The notes beneath the pieces are model-generated. The model saw nothing but the letters and a program-made list of their open reading frames with translations, did no database searches and was not told the origin of the DNA. Source: Paroedura picta (taxonomy: Eukaryota > Chordata > Lepidosauria > Squamata > Gekkonidae). Taken from it: a stretch of 64,000 nt of DNA. A program made the position numbers and the translations under genes. How positions within the stretch are numbered: the stretch's first letter is position 1; each line of letters starts with the position of its first letter. The stretch spans positions 22,676,765 through 22,740,764 of the forward strand of contig NC_135369.1 in assembly GCF_049243985.1 (NCBI RefSeq), given 5' to 3'. Positions 38,317 through 43,707 of the stretch are shown one piece after another.

Positions 38317-40691
38317 ACTTTCAAAAACAAACTCGGGAATCACTTTGGCCACACTGGGAAACCTTCCTTTCTCCCTCCCACTTCCAAATATGAAAAGCGG
38401 TAACCTTCCCCATCATGTTGATTTGGGCAAGCCACGTACAGTGGCTCTCCTGGCTGTCGCAAAGGCAGATAACGCTGAAGAGGTCCGATGCCTGCTGCCC
38501 CCCGAGATCAATGAGTCTGGCTTTCTGTCTCCAGGTACATCCGCTGCCAGAAAGAAGCGGGGAAGAGCTTCGAGAGGCATAAGCTGAAGAGGCAAGACTT
38601 AGATGCCTGGTAAGGCTGCTGCTCAACAGCTTACTAAGGAAAATGAAAGTAAATCCCAAGCGGCTTTTAAAGCTGTCGGGAGGGGTGATGAGCAGCGTGG
38701 GGTTCTCAAACTCCTCATGGAACTCTGTTCTCTCCTCTGGGTTCTGGGGCTCCACTGATGGTGGTGTGATGCTGTTGCAAACCCTTTTTATGGCTGTAAG
38801 CACTGCACAGTTTCACTTAAAGGTGTGTGTGTGTGTGTGGGGAGGGGGGGGGTGACAGCAGAAAGCTGAGGCTGAAAAGATACTGAGCTCTGTGGACCAT
38901 ACCGTATCCTTAAGGGTTTTCTGTACTTTTGCAGAATTGTGGGGAACTGTCAGCAGGGCTGGCGTACTGTAGTCATTCCTGAGAGATGCCCCTGACCTCT
39001 ATTTAAAACCTCTTAGAGGGTGGTGATTCTGCCGCCTCCTCTAGTAGTCCGGGGAGTTCTGTGAACTGGTTTAAGTGAAGCCAACATGGGCTGCCCGTGC
39101 TGTGGAGCATAGTGCATAATCCTAGTTTTCTAAAACGGGTTCCCCATGTGGAAATAATTCCTTGACCGTAGAAACTTTGGAGAAATGCTGCAGTAGGCTA
39201 AATGCCCTTGAGCCATACGTAGAGCTTTGTCCTCTGCTAGCCCATTGTCCTGCTTTGTGTTGTGGCACCCAAACCCCACCACTTTCAGAAAGCCAAGTTC
39301 AGATCACGTTCTTGTGGAGAAACCTGTTAATCGTGGTGGTTAAATGAAGCTTCCACGTTCAGAGGCACTATACCTCTGGAGGCAAGTTGCTGGGGGCTGT
39401 CAGTGGGCAGGGCCATTACCTTCATGGCATGCTGGTGCGGTTCCTGGAAACGTCTACCTGGCGACTGTCAGCAAGTGGGTGTTGCAGTAGATAGACCGGG
39501 GGGGGGGGGGGGCTGATCAAGCAGGTTTGCTCTTCCTTTTGAAGAAGCTGCTTTCCAGATGCCAGGCTCCCCGTATCTGTGCCTTGCTGCAGATGAGGAA
39601 TAGTTTGTTTACCAAGGCAAATGGTTGGTAGTGTCTGACCCTTCGAAATTTCTTCCTCAGGAACCTCTATAAAATACTGGACAGCTGCAAACAGCTGACA
39701 GCGTCACAAGGGGGCAGCGAAGATGACACCACGGGGATGGTGACCATCATCACAGGCTTGCAGGTGGATGACCCAGGCAAGCTTTCAGCACCCATGCAGG
39801 TGAGTAGGCACCGAAACAAGTCATTCAGGGGTTAGTTTTAATACTCTGCCCCTCCCTGCACGCAGGTTCAGTGTGGTTCGCAATACGTCTTACACATATG
39901 TTGTCTGTAAAGGCAGATTTAAAAGAAGAACGGTGAGGTTTGTTGAGCAAAAATAAACCTCCCAAACATTCAGTGTGGGATCCTGTTGGGCTTGGAACTG
40001 CACAGGTGGTGATTAGCAAAGAGATGAAGCTCAAAAGGTGGCAGTGGAGTAGATAAATTTTGAAGAAGAGCTTGAATCAGTTGAATCCTTCCCCATTTTA
40101 TTTATTTGCTCCCCAAGCAGCTCATACCCTTGTTCTTCCCTCCTCCGTTTTATTCTCGCAAAAGCCCTCTGAGAGAACCTGAGAGGCGGGATATAAATCC
40201 AAGCATAAATAAAACAAATAGGCGATACTTGAAGGGGACCTCTGGAAATGGGAGCAAGGAAGAGAAGCTTATTTCTGGCCTGTCAGTCAAAAGCCAAGTC
40301 TTTGCCTGCCACTTGATTTGGGCAGGGGCAGTAGCATATAAGGGCTTCGGCGTCCGAAGAGGCTGGTCGTGCCTGAAGCAGCCAGCGCTGCAGCAGGGGA
40401 GGGGGGTGCTGGCTGCTGCACCCGCACCTCCCCTTCCCCCTGTGCCGTGCCGCTGGCTGCGTTGGACGCAAACTTTCAGCCCACCCTTGGGCTAGCCCTG
40501 GCAGTGGTGGGGAGCGGAGCGGAGTCCGAGGGCAGCCTTGCTGCTTCCATTACTGCTTCTCCTCCTCCTCTCGGGGCTCCAACCTGCCTTGTTCTTTGCT
40601 TCCCCAGTCTGCGATCCAGGCAGCGGCCAACGCCAGCGTCGAGGTGAAAAACGTTCTGGAGTTCTTCAAGCAGTGGAAGGAAATGGGTTGA
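8046..40691 (+). CDS. SMG5: SMG5, nonsense-mediated mRNA decay factor (22 coding exons)
   Basis: SMG5 binds phosphorylated UPF1 as a heterodimer with SMG7 and promotes decay and UPF1 dephosphorylation in the cytoplasm. The 22 exons join in frame to 3153 nt (1050 aa plus stop). I recognised the protein from remembered human SMG5 (about 1016 aa): KRLYRAVVEAVHRLD at the N-terminus, LMFLHPVDYGRKAEELLWRK, HSRSTLECAYRTH and the C-terminal FKQWKEMG. Residues 1 to about 420 form the 14-3-3-like/helical-repeat region. Residues 418-654 are a disordered acidic, serine-rich linker with a basic CLRRRRH stretch. Residues about 886-1038 are the PIN domain. Asp894 in YLVPDTQ matches human Asp860 with a constant offset of 34; the SMG5 PIN domain is known to be catalytically inactive. 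The start at 8046 is the first ATG fitting the family N-terminus and sits in the CpG island. All introns are GT-AG except intron 3 (GC-AG). No frameshift or internal stop is seen, so the gene looks intact. Confidence 0.97.
8890..9085 (-). mobile_element. MIR-like SINE, diverged
   Basis: ACAACTCTGTGAGGAAGGCT, GGGGATTTGAACCAGGTTCT on +. SMG5 intron 1. Confidence 0.6.
9090..10891 (+). other. SMG5: SMG5 intron 1, remainder
   Basis: No exon or repeat that I can name beyond the SINE at 8890-9085. Confidence 0.5.
10892..10990 (+). CDS. SMG5: SMG5 coding exon 2
   Basis: Completes Arg24 and runs to residue 56 (AVVEAVHRLDLILGNKAAYQ, then EVFKPENISLRN). The acceptor is TTTTTGTAG and the donor GTAAGC. 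It ends with two bases of Lys57. Confidence 0.95.
11836..11959 (+). CDS. SMG5: SMG5 coding exon 3 (GC donor)
   Basis: Residues 57-98 (KLRELCVKLMFLHPVDYGRK, AEELLWRKVYYEVIQLIKTN, KK). Exon 4 begins in phase 0 with HIHSR, so this exon must end after the second Lys codon. That places a GC dinucleotide (GCAGGT) at the donor site. Confidence 0.92.
12624..12918 (+). mobile_element. Sauria SINE, near full length
   Basis: The pol III A box (TGGCGCAGAGTGG) and B box (GAGTTCAATCCC) are visible. The copy ends with GGGGATACCTTTACCTTTT. Located in SMG5 intron 3. Confidence 0.88.
13665..13821 (+). CDS. SMG5: SMG5 coding exon 4
   Basis: Residues 99-150 (HIHSRSTLECAYRTHLIAGI, GFYQHLLLYIQSHYQLELQC, CIDWTHVTDPLI). 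The acceptor is CCCCCGCAG. The donor GTTGGT is a poor consensus match, but it is the only site that keeps the DPLIG/CKKP join in frame. Confidence 0.94.
13822..15410 (+). other. SMG5: SMG5 intron 4, first part
   Basis: Nothing recognised. The short open frames at 14076-14399 show no family motif. Confidence 0.5.
15411..15546. mobile_element. Palindromic MITE family A
   Basis: Full copy; duplications CCTTAAGC / CTTTAAGC differ at one base. SMG5 intron 4. Confidence 0.9.
16560..16750 (-). mobile_element. LINE 3' end
   Basis: AGGGCTACCAAGGCGGCTAA and AATTAAAATTAGATGTAAAA on + look like a reversed LINE 3' UTR. A Sauria SINE abuts it. Confidence 0.5.
16751..17023 (-). mobile_element. Sauria SINE, near full length
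   Basis: Complete from tail (GTATCCCCTGTGCAAGCACC on +) to head (CCACAAGAGGCTC on +). Located in SMG5 intron 4, directly after a LINE 3' end. Confidence 0.87.
17514..17603 (+). CDS. SMG5: SMG5 coding exon 5
   Basis: Residues 151-180 (GCKKPVSASEKEMEWAQMAC, HRCLVYLGDL). The acceptor is CTTTTCCTAG and the donor GTGAGA. It ends with one base of Gly181, where the remembered human sequence has Ser. Confidence 0.94.
   Translation, partial: AARNLCLHRRRRWSGLRWPATAVWFILET
17672..17944 (-). mobile_element. MIR-like tRNA-derived SINE, full length
   Basis: GAAGAAGAAGAGTTGGTTCT through CTACACCAAACTGGTTCTC on +. SMG5 intron 5. Confidence 0.8.
18303..18392 (+). CDS. SMG5: SMG5 coding exon 6
   Basis: Residues 181-210 (GRYQNELAGVDTELLAERFY, YQALSVAPQI), part of the helical-repeat fold. 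The acceptor is CCTTTTCAG and the donor GTAAGT. Confidence 0.95.
18393..19869 (+). other. SMG5: SMG5 intron 6
   Basis: No named repeat. A T run of about 15 lies near 19680. The minus-strand open frame at 19349-19759 is lysine/arginine-rich and matches no family I know. Confidence 0.45.
19870..19948 (+). CDS. SMG5: SMG5 coding exon 7
   Basis: Residues 211-236 (GMPFNQLGTLAGSKFYNVEA, TYCYLR), ending with two bases of Cys237. The acceptor is TTGCATCAG and the donor GTAAGT. The intact EST1/SMG5-7 family motif FNQLGTLAG lies here. Confidence 0.96.
19949..21086 (+). other. SMG5: SMG5 intron 7
   Basis: Nothing recognised on either strand. Confidence 0.5.
21087..21212 (+). CDS. SMG5: SMG5 coding exon 8
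   Basis: Residues 237-278 (CIQSEVSFEGAYGNLKRLYD, KAAKMYHQLKKCETRKLSPS, KK). The acceptor is CTTGTTCAG and the donor GTAAGA. It is nearly identical to the remembered human segment. Confidence 0.96.
21779..21990 (-). mobile_element. 5S rRNA-derived SINE
   Basis: + strand GTGGTCTCCCATCCAAATGC and CTAACCCTGCTTAGTTTCTG are reverse complements of 5S rRNA boxes. Not a 5S gene: the 3' half is replaced by a SINE body. SMG5 intron 8. Confidence 0.75.
22173..22241 (+). CDS. SMG5: SMG5 coding exon 9
   Basis: Residues 279-301 (RCKDIKRLLVSFMYLHSLLQ, PKS). The acceptor is ACATACATAG and the donor GTAAGA. It is the shortest internal exon apart from exon 17. Confidence 0.95.
22523..22658. mobile_element. 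Palindromic MITE family A, near-perfect hairpin
   Basis: Perfect duplications CTGTAAAG (22515-22522, 22659-22666). The arms of about 66 bp differ at one position that I can see. SMG5 intron 9. Confidence 0.93.
22960..23168 (+). CDS. SMG5: SMG5 coding exon 10
   Basis: Residues 302-371. Key stretches are SSVDSELTSLCQSVLEDFNL, CLFYLPSSPNLSS and GYSFLPDLLIFRMVIVCLMS. The acceptor is AACACTTAG and the donor GTAAGT. Confidence 0.96.
23366..23445 (-). mobile_element. CR1 LINE 3' end
   Basis: ATCATAGAATCATAGAGTTG and GGCCATCTAGTCCAATCCCC on the + strand are the reverse complement of the CR1 3' UTR and its ATTCTATG terminal repeats. Located in SMG5 intron 10. Confidence 0.8.
23500..23760 (-). mobile_element. 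tRNA-derived SINE (second type), diverged
   Basis: AGGAAGCTGTCTTCTATGGA, then GAATGAAACCTGGGAACGAC and GTGAAGCAGGCTTTCTACCA on +. SMG5 intron 10. Confidence 0.5.
24106..24243 (+). CDS. SMG5: SMG5 coding exon 11
   Basis: Residues 372-417 (GSKQYSAAIAFTLALFSHLI, NHVNIRLQAELEEGENPVPA, FQNDGA), the end of the helical region. The acceptor is CTCTGCAG after a pyrimidine tract. The donor is GTAAGG. Confidence 0.96.
24462..24595. mobile_element. Palindromic MITE family A, eroded ends
   Basis: CCAGTCAAACTGCGGCCCTG ... GGGCCGCAGTTTGACTACCC. SMG5 intron 11. Confidence 0.85.
25179..25314. mobile_element. Palindromic MITE family A
   Basis: Perfect duplications CTATACAG (25171-25178, 25315-25322). The arms carry the CAACCTGTGGTCC variant on one side. 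SMG5 intron 11. Confidence 0.92.
26045..26233 (+). repeat. 189-bp block, inverted partner of 1689-1877
   Basis: It lies inside a Sauria SINE that has its own target duplication and tail. The block replaces nothing: the SINE motif TTGCA occurs on both sides of the extra material (about 26080 and 26235). Confidence 0.9.
26089..26216 (+). mobile_element. CR1 LINE fragment inside a SINE
   Basis: Identical copy of the 1.7-kb CR1 fragment (MENTWLDSSTCERDLGVLVD on +). It was carried here within the 189-bp block. Confidence 0.75.
26966..27041. repeat. TTCG/TTCA tetranucleotide microsatellite
   Basis: About 10 TTCG then 7 TTCA units. It is the tail of the LINE on the minus strand. Confidence 0.9.
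26966..27380 (-). mobile_element. LINE 3' fragment with ATGA/ACGA tail
   Basis: Minus strand: GAGCTCTTCCGCCAGGC, then a 3' UTR ending in GGCGGTCTATAAATCGAATG and a tandem tail. Located in SMG5 intron 11. Confidence 0.7.
27921..28206 (-). mobile_element. MIR-like tRNA-derived SINE, full length
   Basis: AGTTGGTTCTTATATGCCGC through ACTACACCATACTGGCTCTC on +. SMG5 intron 11, directly followed by a palindromic MITE. Confidence 0.82.
28210..28335. mobile_element. Palindromic MITE family A
   Basis: CAGGGGTAGTCAAACTGCGG, with right end CAGTTTGACTACCGCCG. Shortened loop. SMG5 intron 11. Confidence 0.85.
28517..29227 (+). CDS. SMG5: SMG5 coding exon 12 (large acidic linker)
   Basis: A 711-nt, GC- and CpG-rich exon encoding residues 418-654. 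It is disordered, with YSRLSCLRRRRH followed by Ser/Asp/Glu runs (DESDLSEGFDSDSSPDS, ETDSDMNSQESRSDLED). The conserved block SIASNLQAMSTQLFQTKRCF and LAPTFSNVLLKP follow. Because the C-terminal part keeps a constant offset of 34 to the remembered human sequence, most extra length relative to human probably sits here and at the N-terminus. The acceptor is TCTTCGCAG and the donor GTAAGA. Confidence 0.96.
29690..30075 (-). mobile_element. LINE 3' fragment, same family as 54431
   Basis: Minus strand: GGCCTGGTGGAATGA and GCTATTCCACCAGGCC, then a 3' UTR ending AATAAATGTAATTAAATAAT. Located in SMG5 intron 12. Confidence 0.7.
30240..30910 (-). mobile_element. L1 LINE fragment (ORF2 C-terminus)
   Basis: The minus strand encodes a CWNCQDDIGSFFHMWWNCKM motif, then ARLNIAAGWKQQQAPHMDSW and AVMAKLTDL. 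These match the L1 ORF2 C-terminal pattern CWRC..GTFLHxWWxC ... MEKLT. It is 5'-truncated, lies in SMG5 intron 12 and may extend to about 31070. Confidence 0.75.
31280..31449 (+). CDS. SMG5: SMG5 coding exon 13
   Basis: Residues 655-711. It includes SEESVASNKSCRNERSLQEK and GLLPTVKVFLDWLRTNTDLI. The acceptor is GTGTCTCCAG, the donor GTGAGT, and it ends in phase 0 after the MCAQ codons. Confidence 0.95.
31450..32479 (+). other. SMG5: SMG5 intron 13
   Basis: Nothing recognised apart from short homopolymers. Confidence 0.5.
32480..32555 (+). CDS. SMG5: SMG5 coding exon 14
   Basis: Residues 712-736 (SSQSLWNRLSVLLNLLPSAR, DLHDS). The acceptor is CCCCGCTAG and the donor GTAACA. Confidence 0.94.
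32665..33118. mobile_element. GC-rich non-autonomous hAT element
   Basis: Terminal repeats CAGCGGTCCGCAAGC ... GTTGGGGACCACTG, perfect 8-bp duplications CTCTTATT (32657-32664, 33119-33126). The interior is very CpG-rich with direct and inverted GAGAAGCTTGCC/GGCGAGCTTCTC blocks. SMG5 intron 14. Confidence 0.88.
33140..33600. repeat. Interspersed repeat of the GCACCTTTAAGGCCAAC type, two units
   Basis: CCAGTCCAGTAGCACCTTGG and later GGCACCTTTAAGGCCAACAA, with CACACAAAAGCTTATACCTT. A third copy in reverse lies at 29535-29625. Family name unknown to me. Confidence 0.5.
33760..33940 (-). mobile_element. MIR-like SINE remnant
   Basis: TGTACCCTGCCTTTCTCCCC and GTGAACCTCTGAGGTAGGTT on +. SMG5 intron 14. 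Confidence 0.55.
34112..34127. repeat. Poly-C run in SMG5 intron 14 acceptor
   Basis: Sixteen C directly before the acceptor AG of exon 15. Confidence 0.95.
34130..34305 (+). CDS. SMG5: SMG5 coding exon 15
   Basis: Residues 737-795. It includes GLVFCNEVKNMLPGCELPDL, LLLPEDVTLRNLPALKNAHK and RFNFEQDRPVLSEVEE. The acceptor AG is preceded by an uninterrupted run of 16 C. The donor is GTGAGA. Confidence 0.94.
34917..35075 (+). CDS. SMG5: SMG5 coding exon 16
   Basis: Residues 796-848 (SVVRICCIRSFGHFITHLQG, SILQFNSEVGIFISIAQTEQ, DNLLQQAQAQFRM). A phase 0/0 exon with acceptor CTTCTCAG and donor GTGAGC. Confidence 0.96.
35536..35671. mobile_element. Palindromic MITE family A
   Basis: Perfect duplications GTTTAAAC (35528-35535, 35672-35679). 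SMG5 intron 16, about 70 bp before exon 17. Confidence 0.93.
35740..35799 (+). CDS. SMG5: SMG5 coding exon 17
   Basis: Twenty codons, residues 849-868 (AAEEARRNRLMRDMAQLRLQ), phase 0/0. The acceptor is CCTGCTAG and the donor GTATGA. A charged helix leading into the PIN domain. Confidence 0.95.
36123..36243. mobile_element. Foldback MITE
   Basis: Arms ACTAGAAAAATTCAACCAGT and ATTGGTTGAATTTTTCTAGT of about 50 nt around an AT-rich loop. SMG5 intron 17. Confidence 0.7.
36551..36710 (+). CDS. SMG5: SMG5 coding exon 18 (start of PIN domain)
   Basis: Residues 869-921. MSPYLVPDTQALCQHLGTIR and GRFIVIIPRT open the PIN domain. Asp894 is the single acidic active-site position I can align with the human protein. 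The acceptor is TTTTGCAG; the weak donor GTATTT is required by the reading frame. Confidence 0.95.
36858..36995. mobile_element. Palindromic MITE family A
   Basis: CAGGGGTATTCAACCTGTGG ... CCACAGGTTGACTACCCCCG. The flanks TCCTAGAC / ACCTAGGG are degraded. SMG5 intron 18. Confidence 0.87.
37126..37216 (+). CDS. SMG5: SMG5 coding exon 19
   Basis: Residues 922-951 (VIDGLDFLKKENAGARDSIR, YLEAEFKKGN), within the PIN domain. The acceptor is CTGATTAG and the donor GTGTGT. A CR1 LINE fragment begins about 20 bp past the donor. Confidence 0.95.
37235..37698 (+). mobile_element. CR1 LINE fragment, split by a MITE
   Basis: Late ORF2 and 3' UTR of a CR1, ending GGTTGGTCTAGATGGCCTGC and CTATGATTCTATG. 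It is interrupted at 37457-37569 by a palindromic element. Removing that element and one copy of its target duplication restores a continuous CR1. Located in SMG5 intron 19. Confidence 0.8.
37457..37569. mobile_element. Short palindromic hAT-like MITE inside CR1
   Basis: Ends TAGCGTTGGGCGCTTCGG ... CCGAAGTGCCCAACCCGA, with perfect 8-bp duplication ATGGTGAG (37449-37456, 37570-37577). Confidence 0.85.
38291..38315. repeat. CA dinucleotide repeat
   Basis: About 12 units in SMG5 intron 19. A short GT run lies at 38823-38840 in intron 20. Confidence 0.9.
38535..38609 (+). CDS. SMG5: SMG5 coding exon 20
   Basis: Residues 952-976 (RYIRCQKEAGKSFERHKLKR, QDLDA), ending with two bases of Trp977. The acceptor is GTCTCCAG and the donor GTAAGG. 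Confidence 0.95.
38610..39660 (+). other. SMG5: SMG5 intron 20
   Basis: A GT repeat and two G runs; otherwise nothing recognised. Confidence 0.5.
39661..39799 (+). CDS. SMG5: SMG5 coding exon 21
   Basis: Residues 977-1023 (WNLYKILDSCKQLTASQGGS, EDDTTGMVTIITGLQVDDPG, KLSAPMQ). The acceptor is TTCCTCAG and the donor GTGAGT. MVTIITGL is the conserved late PIN strand. Confidence 0.96.
39800..40607 (+). other. SMG5: SMG5 intron 21
   Basis: The second half (40320-40600) is GC-rich with the imperfect inverted pair GCAGCCAGC / GCTGGCTGC. No exon or named repeat. Confidence 0.45.
40608..40691 (+). CDS. SMG5: SMG5 terminal coding exon 22
   Basis: Residues 1024-1050 (SAIQAAANASVEVKNVLEFF, KQWKEMG), then TGA at 40689-40691. 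The acceptor is TTCCCCAG. It matches the family C-terminus, which ends with a QWKE(I/M)G motif. Confidence 0.96.
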   Translation, partial: SAIQAAANASVEVKNVLEFFKQWKEMG

Positions 40692-43495
40692 ACACAGGAG
40701 CCGCTGGGTTGGTTGAAGCTTTGTCTCCTCGTCTCGGGACGCGCAGCGTTGGAACGCAAGAAGTCAAAACAACAGGCGCTCTTTGGACACGAAGCCGCAG
40801 CAGCAGCAACAACCCAAGAAAACGAGCAAGTCGGGAGGCGGCGTGCGCACGGAACCACAGACGCGCGTGCGCACCCCGCCATCACCTCTCCCTCTCACAG
40901 AACAGGTGGCGTCCGTGGCGGACAGCGCAGCCGCTCTGAGAAGAGAGACGTATCTCGGCCGGACGGAGGAGAGACGGTCTCCTTTCTCCCAGCTGATGGA
41001 GACGGGCGAGGTTGGCAAGCGGGAGGGGGATCTGTTCATCTCCACTAAGCCTGCTCAGTTTCTCATCTTCGGAAATCCGCAGGCCGCTCTTTCGGTTTTT
41101 GTTTTGCCTGCGCTTAAACGAGAGAGAGAATGTCACGATACTTGCTGTCGCATCCATGTTGTGGAAGGAGGAGGCCGAAGGAGCCAGGGATCCTGAGAGA
41201 GGGGACCAGGGTTTGCAGGTGGCTCTTGTGGGGGAGGGGGGGGCTGGTGATGGGGGAAGTGGACACGTTCTCGTTTTCCCCATCCCCCTGCTTTTACAAA
41301 AAGGAATGCCTGCCACCTTGAGTTTTCTTCCCACCCATCCCCCCCTTTAAAAAGGGTTCTGGACTTTCAAACGTTTGAAAGATTTTAAAAGCAACAAGGA
41401 AACCGCAATAAGCAAAAACCACAATGATAAAAGGCTCTTTATATGGGAAGTTTTAGGAAGAAAACTTATTTATTTCCTTTTCCCTTATGGGGGCTGAGGG
41501 AAGGAGAAGAGTTAGGTGTAAAAAGAAAACCAGTGACTTCTCTGTTTGCCTCCCTTTCCGCGTCTTGCCTCTCTGTCCAAAATTTCTCGTGTTTCTTTTA
41601 TTCCCACCCCCTCCTCCTTTTTTGCTTTTATTGTAAATTGTTGACATGTTTTTGTGAGTGGTGATGTAGATCTGGCCGGGGGCCGCTTGGACAGGGAGTG
41701 CTGACAACCCCCTTTTACCCCTCTCCTCCCCCAGGGGCTTAATGAAATTGTAAGCAAGGTGCTTAACCCACCACTGCCCTTCTTTTCTCCTGTTGGCTGT
41801 AAACGGTGACCAGAAAAGCGTCTAGATTTGGTTTAAGGTTTTTGGGAAGAACACAGAAGGCAGATGTGTCCCCAAACAGCCTCCATCCTGTGGCTTCCCA
41901 CCTCAAAGGAAAAGGCACGAGGGAAGCCATTTTGGGAGGAACAAAGGTAATCTGGTGAATAAGGTTGATAGGAAGGAACCCTGAGAGCCCCTTGGGTTTC
42001 CCGTCCGTGCCTGCCTCCTTAAGAGAGAGGAGGATCCCAACAGGATGAGCATCGCCCTGCAGTCAAGGGTCCAGAGAGGGATTCTCCACGCTCATTCTTC
42101 TGTAGAGGAAATACCTACAAGTGTGTCCAAGTGTCCTTCCTCTCACAGTTTTGGCTTTCTTGCCTCATCAGTATTTCTGGGGAATTCTCCTCAGAAGGCG
42201 GTGAGATGGTCATGGCAAATCACCCCCTAAGGAAGCCAAGTGCTCAGGAGGGGGCCCCTGGGGACCAAATATCTCTCATCCTACACATGAAGCAGAGTTC
42301 TTCTTGCCACTTCTCCCTCTGGCTTTTCTACGATAGGAAGAAGATGCTGAGAGAACAGTGAGGATCCCGGTTCCCATCCGTTCAAATTCCCCTCCCAAGC
42401 CAGTTAAAGAAGGCCAGATGGCCTACCCAGGTGTAAAGACCCCCCCCCCGCATTTTCTCTTTGTTTCCATTTTCCCCGCTGTCATTTATTCTGGGAAGAG
42501 AACCGGGTAGGTTTTGTGCTTTCGGTGGCACCATGCGTCATCCATTGGCACCATCTCCAGCGACAGCAAAGCTTTTTCATAGTTCATTGGGGGTTGACAT
42601 TTGGCCCTGTGCTTCCGCTGCTCTTCCCGATAGGCTAGTTTCCCTGTGCTTTTGCTGGCAAGTGGGCTGGTTAACCCCCTGTCCCTGTGTGGTGTTTCCA
42701 GGAGCGGTGGTGCTCCCCCTGTCCACGTCCGACAAAGAGACACGGAGGGCAAAAACTGCTGCTGCTTCAGAACTCATGGACAACTTTTGCTGGAAGCACA
42801 AAGAGCTGGGCCCTGAGGAATCCAGCTAGGGCACCCTTCCCCTGATGCAAGCAGGGAAGGCTCCTTGTGCCCAGGAGAAGGCGAAGCAAGTTAGCAAGGC
42901 AAATCCGTGGGATCCAAGCTGGGATTTTCACAGCTGTGTCCCACGTCCTGTTTCAACAGTGAGAGTTGGCCTGGTTGCGGGCGGAGGGAGAGAAGCCATC
43001 TAGGTTGGGGGGGGGGAGGGAGCGTGTCTGTCCGCAGAGTAGTAAGAGGAGAGGAAATGCCCATCAGCGCGTCCAGAGAGCACAGAGGTTACAGAAGTGC
43101 AGAGCTTAACAAAGGCAGCTGCTTCAATGTGATTCAGCCAGAGTTGACCTTGTTGAAAGAGACTTATTGAAATGGGGTTGGGCTGAACCGGGGATCTGTG
43201 GGGTGTGCGTGTTTCTGTGTGCATGAAGCAACAGGGAAAGGGACTTTAAAAACAAAACAAAACGGCTCGCACCGCTCGTGGACAGGCAAGCTGTGCACAT
43301 AGACCCATCAGGGACGAGGTCGGGTTCCTGTGTTTGGCTGCCTGCTTTGGGTCAGCAAAAACTGAGGTGCCACACAAGGGAGGCCCCAGTTCACGGGCTG
43401 GCTGGCTCGTAGGTCAGGCCCGGTGCGTATACTTGCAGAGTTCCCTGATTTTCCTTTCAAATGTATTGCCATAATAAACATTATACTTCAAAGAA
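40692..43495 (+). other. SMG5: SMG5 3' UTR with poly(A) signal
   Basis: A non-coding stretch after the SMG5 stop, free of recognisable SINE, LINE or MITE copies. It ends with AATAAA at 43473-43478, so cleavage is expected near 43495. The length of about 2.8 kb is long. Long 3' UTRs make several NMD-factor mRNAs, including SMG5, sensitive to NMD in mammals. A longer isoform using a distal signal is possible. Confidence 0.75.
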
Positions 43496-43589
43496 GTGAA
43501 TGAGGGAAGTGGTTTCTATGAAGAGTCTGCCTGCAGTGAGCCCCCTTGAGGCAAATCCCTCGCATTCTGAAGTCCTGCTTCTCTCAAAG

Positions 43590-43707
43590 CAGGGTTAGTC
43601 AAACTGCGGCCCTCCAGATGTCCATGGACTACAATTCCCATGAGCCCCTGCCAGCATGGGAATTGTAGTCCATGGACATCTGGAGGGCCGCAGTTTGACT
43701 AGCCCTG
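43590..43707. mobile_element. Palindromic MITE family A, short loop
   Basis: Flanks TCTCAAAG / TCTTAAAG (one mismatch). Lies between the two SMG5 poly(A) candidates. Confidence 0.9.
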
